Assembly: GCF_031679605.1 (NCBI RefSeq)
Contig: NZ_CP117522.1
Coordinates: 1,674,001-1,738,000 of the forward strand
Direction of reading: 5' to 3'
DNA from: Streptomyces luomodiensis
GTDB lineage: Bacteria > Actinomycetota > Actinomycetes > Streptomycetales > Streptomycetaceae
DNA: 64,000 nt
Within the stretch, counting starts at the first letter, position 1; each line of letters starts with the position of its first letter. Under the pieces are notes generated by a model. It saw nothing but the letters and a program-made list of their open reading frames with translations, had not been told where the DNA came from and made no database searches. This document shows, in pieces, positions 52,655 to 61,547 of this stretch. The translations under genes were made by a program, and so were the position numbers.

Positions 52655-53490
52655 GGCTTGGGGGTCAGCCACTGGCGGGTTCCGTTCACTTCCCGGGCGG
52701 GCCGGTCCCAGAGTCCGGTGATGGCCTCGGCCAGCTCCTTGACGTCCGTGAAGCCCGCGAACTTCGCGTTGGGGCGCTCCGCCCGCATGGCGTCGTGCAC
52801 CAGCGCCTTGACCACCAGGATGGCAGCGGCCGCCGACGGGCCGGCCTCGCCCCCCAGTTTGTGGAAGGAGTCGGCGAGCGCGAGGGTCCACGCCTCGGCG
52901 GCGGCCTTGGCGGCGGCGTACGCGGCGTTGCCGGCGGTGGGCCGGGACGCGCCCGCCGCGCTGATCAGTACATAGCGGCCCTTGCCGCCGCGCAGCAGGG
53001 CGTCGTGGAAGGCGAGGGAGGTGTGCTGGGCGGTCCGGATCAGCAGATCGTGCAGGTGGTCCCAGTCGGCGAGCGGGGCGTCGGCGAAGGTTTTGCCGCC
53101 GCGCCAGCCGCCGACCAGGTGCACCAGGCCGTCGACCCGGCCGAATTCCTTCTCGATGCGGTCGGCCCAGGCGCGCGTGGCGTCCAGGTCGAGCAGGTCG
53201 ACGGTCTCACCGGTGACGGTGGCCCCGCCGTGGGCCCAACGGGCCGCGTCCACGGCCTCGGCCAGCCGGGCCGGGTCGTAGTCGCAGGCGACGACGGTGG
53301 CGCCGGCCTCGGCGAGGCGGAGCAGCGTGGCCCGGCCGGCCGGGCCGGCCGCGCCGGCCACCGCCACCACCGCGCCGTCCAGTGGCCTGATCCCCGGTTC
53401 GTTCGGGCTCGGGCTCGACGTCGGTGTGGTCATGCTCGCTGCCTCCTCGTCCTGCTCCGCCCGGGGGCCATGCGCCGCCGCGGAGCTCAT
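52651..53490 (-). CDS. Short-chain dehydrogenase/reductase family oxidoreductase
   Basis: A 279-residue SDR with a hydrophilic N-terminal extension. The cofactor motif GAAGPAGRATLLRLAEAGA is modified (GxxGxxG kept), the VDGLVHLVGGW block replaces the common NNAG, and ISAAG precedes AYAAAKAA with the catalytic YxxxK. It overlaps the preceding gene by four bases (ATGA) and the following by four (GTGA), making a tightly coupled three-gene operon. Substrate unknown; the NNAG replacement suggests a non-classical SDR. Confidence 0.83.
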   Translation of the reverse strand: MSSAAAHGPRAEQDEEAASMTTPTSSPSPNEPGIRPLDGAVVAVAGAAGPAGRATLLRLAEAGATVVACDYDPARLAEAVDAARWAHGGATVTGETVDLLDLDATRAWADRIEKEFGRVDGLVHLVGGWRGGKTFADAPLADWDHLHDLLIRTAQHTSLAFHDALLRGGKGRYVLISAAGASRPTAGNAAYAAAKAAAEAWTLALADSFHKLGGEAGPSAAAAILVVKALVHDAMRAERPNAKFAGFTDVKELAEAITGLWDRPAREVNGTRQWLTPKP

Positions 53491-54884
53491 GCCGCCGCCG
53501 GCAGGTCGCTGTCGGCCGTGATCCCCTTGGTGGAGGCGACCACGTCACGCAGCTTCTTGGCGAGCGCCTCGTAGAACATGCTCAGCGGAAACTCGTCGGG
53601 GAGCACGTCGTCGACGAGTTTGCGCGGCGGCTGGGTCAGGTCCAGGGCTTCGGGACCCTTGGCCCAGACCGAGCCGGGGTGCGGTGCGAGATAGGTCGAC
53701 ACCAGCTCGTACGCCTTGAACCAGTGGACGAGCTTGGGGCGGTCGATGCCGTCGCGGTAGAGCTTCTCGATCTCGCCGCACAGCTGGTTGGTGACCTGCG
53801 AGGCGCGGGACCAGTCGATGTGCAGGGTGTTGTCCGTCCAGCGTACGACGTCGTGCTGGTGGAGGTAGGCGAAGAGCAACTGGCCGCCGAGCCCGTCGTA
53901 GTTGCGGACCCGCTCGCCGGTGACGGGGAACCGGAACATCCGGTCGAAGATCACGGCGTACTGGACGTCACGGGCCTGGGCGACCCCCTCGCCCTCCAGC
54001 CGCACGGCCTCCTTGAAGGCCGTGAGGTCGCAGCGCAGCTCCTCCAGTCCGTACATCCAGAACGGCTGCCGCTGCTTGATCATGAACGGGTCGAACGGCA
54101 GGTCGCCATGGCTGTGGGTGCGGTCGTGGACCATGTCCCACAGGGCGAACGCCTCCTGGCAGCGGTGCTGGTCGGCGAGCATGTCCTGGATGTCCGCGGG
54201 CAGTTCGAGCCTGAGGGCCCGGACGGCGGCCTCGCTCACCCGGCGGAAGCGGGCCGCCTCGCGGTCGCAGAAGATACCGCCCCAGGTGAACCGCTCGGGG
54301 GCGGTGCGGACGGCGATGGTCTCGGGGAAGAGCACCGCGGAGTTGGTGTCGTAGCCGGAGGTGAAGTCCTCGAAGGCCAGGCCGCAGTAGAGCGGGTTGT
54401 CGTAGCGGGTGCGCTCCAGCTCGGCCAGCCAGTCCGGCCAGACCATGCGCAGCACCACGGCTTCCAGGTTGCGGTCCGGGTTGCCGTTCTGCGTGTACAT
54501 GGGGAAGACCACGAGGTGCTGGAGGCCGTCGGCGCGGGTGCGGGCGGGCTGGAAGGCGAGCAGCGAGTCCAGGAAGTCGGGGACGCCGAAGCCGTCCTCG
54601 GCCCAGCGGCGCAGATCGGCGACGGCCGCCCGGTGGTAGTCGGCGTCGTGCGGAAGCAGCGGGGCGAGCTCCTCGATGGCCTCGATGACCCGTCCGAGGG
54701 TCGCCGTGGCGAGCTCGGGGGTGGGCGCGCCCTCGGCGTCGAAGTCGATGGAACCGTCTTTGGACTGCCACGGACGAATCGTTTCGACAGCGTCCTTGAG
54801 CATCGGCCAGGCCGGATGGTCGACCACACGCTCTGAAGGCAGAACGCCACCTTCCGCTACTGCGGACGAAAGGATTTCCGTCAT
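53487..54884 (-). CDS. DUF6421 family protein
   Basis: A 465-residue soluble protein. The segments DTNSAVLFPETIAVRTAPER and FALWDMVHDRTHSHGDLPFD, holding HDRTHSHGD as a His/Asp cluster that could bind a metal, are characteristic of the Streptomyces DUF6421 family, which has no assigned activity. The ATG at 54884 has GGTGAGGGAG upstream. It is the first gene of the operon with the SDR and the threonine aldolase-like enzyme; the three together suggest an amino-acid or hydroxy-acid pathway, but this is inference. Confidence 0.85.
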   Translation of the reverse strand: MTEILSSAVAEGGVLPSERVVDHPAWPMLKDAVETIRPWQSKDGSIDFDAEGAPTPELATATLGRVIEAIEELAPLLPHDADYHRAAVADLRRWAEDGFGVPDFLDSLLAFQPARTRADGLQHLVVFPMYTQNGNPDRNLEAVVLRMVWPDWLAELERTRYDNPLYCGLAFEDFTSGYDTNSAVLFPETIAVRTAPERFTWGGIFCDREAARFRRVSEAAVRALRLELPADIQDMLADQHRCQEAFALWDMVHDRTHSHGDLPFDPFMIKQRQPFWMYGLEELRCDLTAFKEAVRLEGEGVAQARDVQYAVIFDRMFRFPVTGERVRNYDGLGGQLLFAYLHQHDVVRWTDNTLHIDWSRASQVTNQLCGEIEKLYRDGIDRPKLVHWFKAYELVSTYLAPHPGSVWAKGPEALDLTQPPRKLVDDVLPDEFPLSMFYEALAKKLRDVVASTKGITADSDLPAAA

Positions 54885-55186
54885 GACCACTCCCTCACCG
54901 GAGAAACTCGCGTGAGACCACGGTATCCATGGACGCCTCCCTCGCTCAAGCGGTGGTACCGGAAATCATCCTGCGCCACACCCGCACCACCGCAGTTTTT
55001 CCTGCCCCCATCGGCTCGGCTCATGCCATGGGCGTGCCCCAGCAGTCCTGTCATCGGCGGCCGGTAGGGTGTGCGCCGGTCCGGGCGGCCCGTCCGCCGC
55101 CGAGCCGACGACAACCGCTTTTGCACTGCCTCCCCCCGACCCGACGAAGGCCGCCAAGGGCTGGCCGTCAGAAGAGCGAGACAGCG

Positions 55187-55870
55187 TTGACTTTTCTCAC
55201 CATCGGACACCGCGGAGTGATGGGTGTCGAGCCGGAGAACACCCTGCGCTCCTTCATCCGCGCCGAGCACGAGGGCATGGACGTCATCGAACTGGACCTG
55301 CACCTCAGCAAGGACGGCGCACTCGTGGTGATGCACGACGCGCACGTCGACCGCACCACCGACGGAGCGGGCCCGATCAGCGACTTCACCCTCGCCGAGC
55401 TGCGCGAGCTGGACGCCGGGGACGGTGAGCGGATTCCGGTCTTCGAGGAGGTCGTGGACGCCGTGAAGGCACCGCTCCAGGCCGAGATCAAGGACACGGC
55501 GGCCGCCCGCGCGCTGGCCGAGGTGCTGACCCGCCGCGGGCTGCTGGACCGGGTGGACGTCCTGTCCTTCCACGACGAGGCCCTCGCCGAGATCCGCACC
55601 CTGCTGCCGGCCGCCCGCACCGCCCTCGTGGCCAGCCGCTACGGCCTCGATGCGATCGACCGGGCACACGCCGTCGGCGCGGGGATGCTGGTGCTCAACC
55701 TCCGCAGGCTGACCCTGGAGCTGGTGGAGCGGGCACACACCGCCGGCCTCAAGGTCATCGGCTGGACCGTGAACACCCCCGACCATCTGAAGCTGGCCCG
55801 CGGCCTGCGCCTGGACGGCGGCACCACCGACTTCCCCGAGATCCGGCGGGCGGTCCGCTACACGGCGTGA
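55187..55870 (+). CDS. Glycerophosphodiester phosphodiesterase
   Basis: A 227-residue GDPD TIM-barrel. The catalytic cluster GHRGVMGVEPENTL, ELDLHLSKDG and VVMHDAHVDR is intact, and the C-terminal WTVNTPDHLKLA is the family end. It hydrolyses glycerophosphodiesters into glycerol-3-phosphate and an alcohol. The start is a TTG with weak ribosome signal; the frame is open upstream but lacks family residues. It is divergent from the DUF6421 operon, whose promoter lies in the 300-base gap between; that gap holds nothing else recognisable. Confidence 0.87.
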   Translation: MTFLTIGHRGVMGVEPENTLRSFIRAEHEGMDVIELDLHLSKDGALVVMHDAHVDRTTDGAGPISDFTLAELRELDAGDGERIPVFEEVVDAVKAPLQAEIKDTAAARALAEVLTRRGLLDRVDVLSFHDEALAEIRTLLPAARTALVASRYGLDAIDRAHAVGAGMLVLNLRRLTLELVERAHTAGLKVIGWTVNTPDHLKLARGLRLDGGTTDFPEIRRAVRYTA

Positions 55871-55924
55871 CGCCCCCGCGGACCCCCGTCATCCGTACGG
55901 CGACCCGTACGGCGCCATGGGCGC

Positions 55925-56482
55925 TCAGCCGAGGGGCTTGACCAGCAGCTCGAACTCGAGGTCGGCGCGGCGCGGTACGCCGAAGCGCTCATCGCCGTAC
56001 GGGAACGGGATCATCCGGCCGGTACGGGCGTAGCCGCGCCGCTCGTACCAGGCGATCAGCTCCTCGCGGGCGGAGATCACCGTCATGTGCATCTCCGTCG
56101 CCCCCCACTCCGCCGCCGCGAACCGCTCGGCCTCGGCGAGGATCACCTTGCCCAGGCCCCCGCCCTGCAACGTGGGCCGGACCGCGAACATGCCGAAGTA
56201 GGCGTGGTCACCGCGGTGCTCGAGCTGGCAGCAGGCGATCAGCTCACCGGCCCGCTCGACGATCATCATGCGGCTGTTCTCGTCCCGCACCACGGCCGCG
56301 ACGCCCTCCGGGTCGGTGCGCTGCCCGCCCAGGATGTCCGCCTCCGTGGTCCACCCGGCCCGGCTCGAATCCCCGCGGTAGGCCGACTCGATCAGGGCCA
56401 CCAGCTCCGCAACATCCGCCTCGGTGGCCGGACGGAAGGCGAGCGGGGCGGCGGGGCGTACGGTGGCGTCCGCGGTGTCCAT
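55925..56482 (-). CDS. GNAT family N-acetyltransferase
   Basis: A 185-residue GNAT. After a short variable N-terminus, FRPATEADVAELVALIESAY leads into the fold, and the acetyl-CoA loop is FAVRPTLQGGGLGKVILAEA (the QGGGLG motif), followed by the WYERRGYARTG dimer strand. It acetylates an amine on a small molecule or peptide; the substrate is unknown. AAAGGA precedes the ATG at 56482 at twelve bases, though nearer GTG starts cannot be excluded. Divergent from the VOC gene with about 90 bases between. Confidence 0.87.
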   Translation of the reverse strand: MDTADATVRPAAPLAFRPATEADVAELVALIESAYRGDSSRAGWTTEADILGGQRTDPEGVAAVVRDENSRMMIVERAGELIACCQLEHRGDHAYFGMFAVRPTLQGGGLGKVILAEAERFAAAEWGATEMHMTVISAREELIAWYERRGYARTGRMIPFPYGDERFGVPRRADLEFELLVKPLG

Positions 56483-56572
56483 GGCGTCGGCGGGTCCTTT
56501 CGTCGGGCGGCAGTAGACCTTAACCTGCCCCAAACGGGGCGGGAAACGGGACGGGTTGCGTAGGGTCGCGAC

Positions 56573-56965
56573 ATGGTTCACGTACTGAGCAGCCGCACCC
56601 TGCTGCGGCCGACGGACCCCGAACGCTCCCGGGCCTTCTACGGCGAGACCCTCGGCCTCGCGGTCTACCGGGAGTTCGGCACCGGCCCCGAGCGCGGCAC
56701 GGTCTACTTCCTCGGCGGAGGCTTCCTGGAGGTCTCCGGCCGCTCCGACACCCCGCCCTCCCCGGGCCTCCAGCTGTGGCTCCAGGTCACGGACGTGACC
56801 GCGGCACACGAGGAGCTGACCGCGAAGGGGGTCGAGGTGCTGCGCCCGCCGCAGAAGGAGCCGTGGGGACTGGTGGAGATGTGGATCGCGGACCCGGACG
56901 GACTCCAGATCGTGCTGGTGGAGGTGCCCGAAGACCATCCGATCCGCTACCGACCGGGGATCTGA
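56573..56965 (+). CDS. VOC superfamily (glyoxalase-like) protein
   Basis: A 130-residue vicinal-oxygen-chelate domain protein. It shows the two paired beta-alpha-beta-beta-beta units: PERSRAFYGETLGLAVYREF near the start and VTAAHEELTAKGVEVLRPPQ then WIADPDGLQIVLVEV. Members include glyoxalase I, dioxygenases and antibiotic-binding proteins; the few metal ligands visible do not fix an activity. Divergent from the GNAT gene. Confidence 0.87.
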   Translation: MVHVLSSRTLLRPTDPERSRAFYGETLGLAVYREFGTGPERGTVYFLGGGFLEVSGRSDTPPSPGLQLWLQVTDVTAAHEELTAKGVEVLRPPQKEPWGLVEMWIADPDGLQIVLVEVPEDHPIRYRPGI

Positions 56966-57051
56966 CAGCACGAAGATGACCGCCGCCGCGCCGGCTCGGG
57001 TCTCGCGCACCGGGCCGGGCGGGGCATCCCGAGGACGCGGCGGCGGGTTGG

Positions 57052-57240
57052 CTACGACGCCCCTCCGAGCGACGAGGCGAGTTCGGCGGTGACGGTGTCG
57101 AACAGGGTGGAGAACGCCGTTCCGTCGGGGGCGTCGAGCCAGCGGTCGAACGCGGCTCGGAGCGCGGCCACGGCGACCTCGGCGAGTACGTCCGCCCGGT
57201 GCGGCGAGCGCGGCCTCGGGGTGCGCGCCGCACCGGCACC
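57052..57240 (-). pseudogene. C-terminal fragment of a TetR regulator
   Basis: On the minus strand a frame ending in TAG at 57052 reads DVLAEVAVAALRAAFDRWLD and then AFSTLFDTVTAELASSLGG, the last two helices of a TetR effector-binding domain. No N-terminal HTH is present upstream in any frame, and the sequence beyond about 57240 becomes a GC-rich run of no clear coding character. It is best read as a gene remnant. Confidence 0.55.
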
Positions 57241-57271
57241 GTCTGCCGGTGCCGGGGCGGCGCGGGGGGGA

Positions 57272-57691
57272 TCAGCCGACCTGGCTGCTGTCCTTGTGCT
57301 CGCCCCAGCCGTGCCAGCGGTCGATCTCGATCCAGGCGCTGACCCGGGCGCGGTCCCGCTGCGGGTAGTCCTTGCCGAGGTAGTGCCGGGCCAGCCGGTC
57401 GATGTCGCTCAGATCCTCGTCGTCCTTGATCTCGACGACCCGGCCGATGATGCTGACGTGGTTGTACCAGTCGCCCTCGTCGATCACGGTGAGGGTGACC
57501 CTGGGGTCGTTGCGGATATGGGTCAGGCGCTTGCGGCCCTCGTCCATGTTGACCAGGATCCGACCGTCGTCCCAGAGGTACCAGGTGGCCGTGGACACCG
57601 GCTGGCCATCGGACCGGAGCGTCGCGATCACGGCCGGGTTGGGCTTCTTGAGCATGGCGACCGCGGCCTCGGCGAGCGGGGGATTCGACAC
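57272..57691 (-). CDS. PPOX-class (pyridoxamine 5'-phosphate oxidase-like) F420/FMN-binding protein
   Basis: A 139-residue split-barrel protein. The segment NPAVIATLRSDGQPVSTATW followed by RILVNMDEGRKRLTHIRNDP is the PPOX/F420-dependent family core, and VSIIGRVVEIKDDEDLSDID completes it. Members reduce substrates using F420 or bind FMN; the cofactor here is not decided by sequence alone. The GTG at 57691 has GAGGAGGAGAG upstream. It lies next to a decayed TetR gene. Confidence 0.85.
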   Translation of the reverse strand: MSNPPLAEAAVAMLKKPNPAVIATLRSDGQPVSTATWYLWDDGRILVNMDEGRKRLTHIRNDPRVTLTVIDEGDWYNHVSIIGRVVEIKDDEDLSDIDRLARHYLGKDYPQRDRARVSAWIEIDRWHGWGEHKDSSQVG

Positions 57692-57932
57692 GGACTCTCC
57701 TCCTCGTTGAACAGGTGTGCACGTCCCGTCGTGCGGCTCGGGCCTGCTTGATCCACGGGCCGCACCTCTCACGTTGCCACACCGCGCGCCCCGCGTTCCC
57801 CGCCGCACCGCGCGCCTCGCGTTCCCGGTCGCGAGGCACGCCGTGCGCTCCCCCACTGCGCCCGTGCGCTCGCGTAGCGGGCACCGGGGCAGGGGATGTC
57901 TCCGGCACCACGTCCCTCCCCGGAGGTGTGCC

Positions 57933-58559
57933 GTGCACGGACCCGCGCTCGTCGGCTGGCTGCTGGTCGCGCTCTGCGCTGCCACGGGGGGCTCCTGCCT
58001 GCTCCAGATGCGCGGTGAGCCGCCCGGACCGGGCCGGCGGATCGCGGGGGCCGAGGCGTTGATGGGGTGGGGGATGGCGGTGATGGCGGTGCCGTCCACC
58101 GTGCTGGACCCCCGGCCATGGGGGCCGCCCGCCTTCGCGGCGGTCTTCGCCGTGGTCGCCGTAAGGGCGCTGCTGCCGGCGCGGCGCGGCGCCGGGCTCC
58201 CGGGACACCATCTGCATCACGCCATCGGGGCGCTGGCGATGGTCTATATGGCGCTCGCGATGATGACGGGCGCCACGGGCGGCCACCATCACACCGGCGC
58301 GATGGCCCCGGACCGGATGGCGGCCGGGGTGCCGCCGCTGACCGGGGTACTGCTCGGGTACTTCGCGGTGTACGTCGTATGGTCCGGGCTGCGGCTGGTA
58401 TCGATGACGGACGGCGCCGTGGACGGCCTCGACGGCCGCGCGGCCGGTGCGGTGGGGGCCGGTCCGGCCGGCGTCGGCCGGCCGCGGCGGCCTGAGCTGC
58501 GGCATGCCTGGAGGCTGTCGATGGGGATCGGGATGTGCGCCATGCTGCTGACCCTGTGA
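57933..58559 (+). CDS. DUF5134 membrane protein
   Basis: A 208-residue protein with five to six hydrophobic segments. The HHLHHAIGALAMVYMALAMM helix and the GGHHHTGAM loop, rich in histidine, are characteristic of the Streptomyces DUF5134 family, possibly metal-binding, function unknown. The GTG start has CGGAGG six bases upstream. It is followed by an M56-type peptidase, the usual neighbour of DUF5134 genes. Confidence 0.8.
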   Translation: MHGPALVGWLLVALCAATGGSCLLQMRGEPPGPGRRIAGAEALMGWGMAVMAVPSTVLDPRPWGPPAFAAVFAVVAVRALLPARRGAGLPGHHLHHAIGALAMVYMALAMMTGATGGHHHTGAMAPDRMAAGVPPLTGVLLGYFAVYVVWSGLRLVSMTDGAVDGLDGRAAGAVGAGPAGVGRPRRPELRHAWRLSMGIGMCAMLLTL

Positions 58560-58655
58560 ACGGGCGGCGGGTCCGCCCCGGCCGCGGGGTGGTGTGCGTC
58601 ACTTCGCCGCCGGTACCCGTACCGGCCCCGGCGTCGTGATCATAAGGTGACCGCC

Positions 58656-59591
58656 ATGATGGTCCCGTTCGCGCTGATGGGCCTCGGCGCACTGGCGGCG
58701 GCAATGGCGCCGCGCCTGCTCTCCCGCTCCGACTGGATCGACCGCGAACCCGTGCTCGCCCTGTGGGTGTGGCAGTGCGTGGTCGTCGGTGTGCTGTTGT
58801 GCTGCGCGCTGACCATGGCGCTCACCGGGGCGGCCGCCTGGGAGGTCGTGCGCGGCAATGTCTTCGCCCCCGCGCCCAAGGGCGTGGTGGAGGCGTACGC
58901 GCTGTCCGGCTACGGGCCGTTGGCCGGGCCCGTGGCCCTGGTGCTCGCCTTCGGGGCCGTGTGGAGCGCGGTGATGCTCACCCGCGAGATCGGCCGCGCC
59001 CGCGCCTGGCGCCGCCAGCACCGGGCCGAACTCCTCGTCCGCTCCCCCACGTTGCCCGGTGAGGAGCCCAGCGGGGAGCGTCTGGTGGTGCTGGAGGGCG
59101 ACAAACCGGACGCCTGGTGGCTGCCCGGCACCACGCCCCGGCTCATCATCACCACGGCGGCGCTGCGCCGTCTCAAGGGCCGTCGGCTGGACGCCGTCAT
59201 CGCCCATGAGCAGGGCCACGCCCGTGCCCGCCACCACTGGCTGCTGCACTGCTCGGGCGCGTTGGCCTCGGGCTTTCCGCGGGTGACCATGTTCGCGGCG
59301 TTCCGCGACGAGGTGCACCGGCTGGTCGAGCTGGCCGCCGACGACTCCGCGTCACGGCGCTTCGGGCGCACCACCACCGCCCTCGCGCTGGTCGAACTCA
59401 ACGAGGACCGCGGGGTGTTCGGCCCCTGTCCCAGCGCGCTCGCCCAGGTGCCGCAGCGGGTGGACCGGCTGCTGGCCCCGGCCTCGCGCCTCCCGGTGGC
59501 CCGCCGCTGGCGCCTTACGGCCACGGCGGCGCTCGTCCCGGCCGTGCCGCTGCTGGTCACCTTCGTGCCGGCGCTGCGAGCGCTGGGGTAG
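58656..59591 (+). CDS. M56 family membrane metallopeptidase
   Basis: A 311-residue membrane protease. Three N-terminal hydrophobic helices precede the zinc motif AVIAHEQGHARARHHWLLH (HEQGH), with a downstream LVELAADDSASRRFG that supplies the third ligand, and a C-terminal helix. M56 proteins such as BlaR1 usually sense a signal and cleave a BlaI-type repressor; no BlaI gene is adjacent. The ATG at 58656 has AAGGTGA six bases upstream. The DUF5134 gene before it probably shares its promoter. Confidence 0.85.
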   Translation: MMVPFALMGLGALAAAMAPRLLSRSDWIDREPVLALWVWQCVVVGVLLCCALTMALTGAAAWEVVRGNVFAPAPKGVVEAYALSGYGPLAGPVALVLAFGAVWSAVMLTREIGRARAWRRQHRAELLVRSPTLPGEEPSGERLVVLEGDKPDAWWLPGTTPRLIITTAALRRLKGRRLDAVIAHEQGHARARHHWLLHCSGALASGFPRVTMFAAFRDEVHRLVELAADDSASRRFGRTTTALALVELNEDRGVFGPCPSALAQVPQRVDRLLAPASRLPVARRWRLTATAALVPAVPLLVTFVPALRALG

Positions 59592-59696
59592 GCGCTCGCC
59601 GCCCTCGACACAAGGTCACCTCCGAGCACAAGGTCACCTCCGGGCCGTCGCACGGCCTCCTGGCTCCCGGGCCCGTCCGTCAGCGATCATCGAGCC

Positions 59697-60386
59697 ATGC
59701 AGCCGGCTCCCCTCCCCCGCCAGGCCGCCCGCACCGCGGCCGTGTTCACCGCGCTCTTCCTGGTGCTGCTCGCCCTGGTGGCCGCCCGTTGGGGACCGCT
59801 GGAAGGCGTCGACCGGGACATCGTCGTCGATCTGCACCGCTCGGCGGTGGCGCACCACGGCTGGACCCATGTGAACAGAGTGCTCACGGACTGGTTCTGG
59901 GACCCCTGGGCCATGCGCGCGCTGCTGGCCGTGGCCGTGGGATGGCTGCTGTGGCGCCGGGAGCGGTGGCTCGCCCTCTGGGTCGCCGTGACGGCGGCGG
60001 TGGGGACGGCGCTGCAACAGGCGGTGAAGAGCGCCGTCGACCGGCAGCGCCCCCGGTGGTCGCATCCGGTGGACTGGGCGCACTACGCGGCCTTCCCGTC
60101 CGGCCACGCCCTGACCGCGACCGTCGCCTTCGGGCTGCTGCTGTGGCTGATGACGCTGCACGGGGCGCCGGCGGCATGGCGGCGGCTCATGGCCGTCGTG
60201 GCCGCCGTGTCGGTGCTGGGCGTCGGCTTCACCCGGCTGTATCTGGGCGTGCACTGGCCCAGTGACGTGCTGGGCGGCTGGCTGCTGGGGGCGGCGCTGG
60301 TGTACGGGGCGATCGCCTCGTACGGCTACGCCCAGGGCCCCAGGAGCGCGCACGAGTCGTCCCGTGGTGGAAGAGTGCGGTCATGA
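59697..60386 (+). CDS. PAP2-family phosphatase
   Basis: A 229-residue membrane phosphatase with five to six helices. The three catalytic motifs are present: KSAVDRQRPRW, FPSGHALT and TRLYLGVHWPSDVLGG. Such enzymes dephosphorylate phosphatidic acid, undecaprenyl diphosphate or related lipids on the outer membrane face. Its stop overlaps the ATG of the pirin gene by four bases (ATGA), so the two are coupled. Confidence 0.87.
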   Translation: MQPAPLPRQAARTAAVFTALFLVLLALVAARWGPLEGVDRDIVVDLHRSAVAHHGWTHVNRVLTDWFWDPWAMRALLAVAVGWLLWRRERWLALWVAVTAAVGTALQQAVKSAVDRQRPRWSHPVDWAHYAAFPSGHALTATVAFGLLLWLMTLHGAPAAWRRLMAVVAAVSVLGVGFTRLYLGVHWPSDVLGGWLLGAALVYGAIASYGYAQGPRSAHESSRGGRVRS

Positions 60387-61351
60387 GCAATCTCGATCTG
60401 AGGCCCGCGCCGACCGTATGCGGCGGCCGGAGTGACGTCACCGCCCGGCCGGTGCGCGAACTGCTGGCCGCCAAGCAGGTCCCGCTGGGTGAGTCCACCA
60501 TGGTGCGCCGGCTGCTGCCGAACATCGGGCGGCGCATGATCGGCGCCTGGTGCTTCATCGACCACTACGGCCCGGACGACATCGCCCAGGAGCCGGGCAT
60601 GCAGGTCCCGCCGCATCCGCACATAGGGCTCCAGACGGTCAGCTGGCTGCACGAGGGCGAGGTGCTGCACCGGGACAGCCTCGGCAGTCTCCAGACGGTG
60701 CGCCCCGGTGAGCTGGGGCTGATGACCTCGGGCCGGGCCATCGCGCACTCCGAGGAGTCCCCGCGCGAGCACGCCCGGCTGCTGCACGGGGCGCAGCTGT
60801 GGGTCGCGCTGCCCGACGGCGACCGCCATATCGCCCCCCGCTGGGAGCACCACCCCGAGCTGCCCCTGGTGACCGGCGGCAAAGGGCTGCGGGCGAGGGT
60901 CCTGCTGGGCGAACTGGACGGCGCGGTCTCGCCCGGCACCACGTTCACCCCGCTGGTGGGCGCGGACATCGCCCTCGCGGCGGGCACCGGCACCCGGCTG
61001 CCGGTACGGCCCGACTTCGAGTACGCGGCGCTCACCATGTCCGGCGAGGCCGAGGTCGACGGGGTGCGCCTGGCGCCCGGCTCCCTGCTCTACCTCGGCT
61101 GCGGGCGGACCGAACTGCCGCTGCGGGCCGATGTGGACAGCGCGTTCATGCTGCTGGGCGGAGAGCCGTTCGAGGAGAAGATCGTGATGTGGTGGAACTT
61201 CATCGGGCGGTCGCACGACGACATCAAGCGAGCGCGTGAGGACTGGGCGGCGGGGCGCGGATTCGGCGAAGTGCGGGGGTACGACGGTGCTCCCCTGCCC
61301 GCCCCGGAGCTCCCGCCCGTCCCCCTGAAGGCACGCGGCCGGATGCGCTGA
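60383..61351 (+). CDS. Pirin family protein
   Basis: A 322-residue bicupin. The N-terminal metal site HPHIGLQTVSWLHEGEVLHR with RDSLG and the IAHSEESP block match pirins, iron-containing cupins with quercetinase or regulatory roles. The C-terminal cupin domain ends with IVMWWNFIGRSHDDIKRARE. It is coupled to the PAP2 gene by a four-base overlap. Confidence 0.9.
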   Translation: MSNLDLRPAPTVCGGRSDVTARPVRELLAAKQVPLGESTMVRRLLPNIGRRMIGAWCFIDHYGPDDIAQEPGMQVPPHPHIGLQTVSWLHEGEVLHRDSLGSLQTVRPGELGLMTSGRAIAHSEESPREHARLLHGAQLWVALPDGDRHIAPRWEHHPELPLVTGGKGLRARVLLGELDGAVSPGTTFTPLVGADIALAAGTGTRLPVRPDFEYAALTMSGEAEVDGVRLAPGSLLYLGCGRTELPLRADVDSAFMLLGGEPFEEKIVMWWNFIGRSHDDIKRAREDWAAGRGFGEVRGYDGAPLPAPELPPVPLKARGRMR

Positions 61352-61547
61352 CCAGCGACGTCGTCCTCTGGGTCGCGGTCGGGCCCTGGTGTCCCGCCGG
61401 CCTGTGCATCGGCCTGACCGCCACGGCCCGCGCCTCTGGGGGGCCGCCCGGCCGGGCGGCCCCCACGGCACGGCCCGGAGGGCGCCGCCATGCGTCGCCG
61501 CCGCCGGTGCGAAACACCGGACCGCGACGTCGGACCGCGTCGGCCTG

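Noticed and set aside
57779..57830. Insertion-sequence end repeats near 57780
   Set aside because: The repeated CCGCGCGCC-CGCGTTCCC is a direct, not inverted, repeat and no transposase lies nearby.
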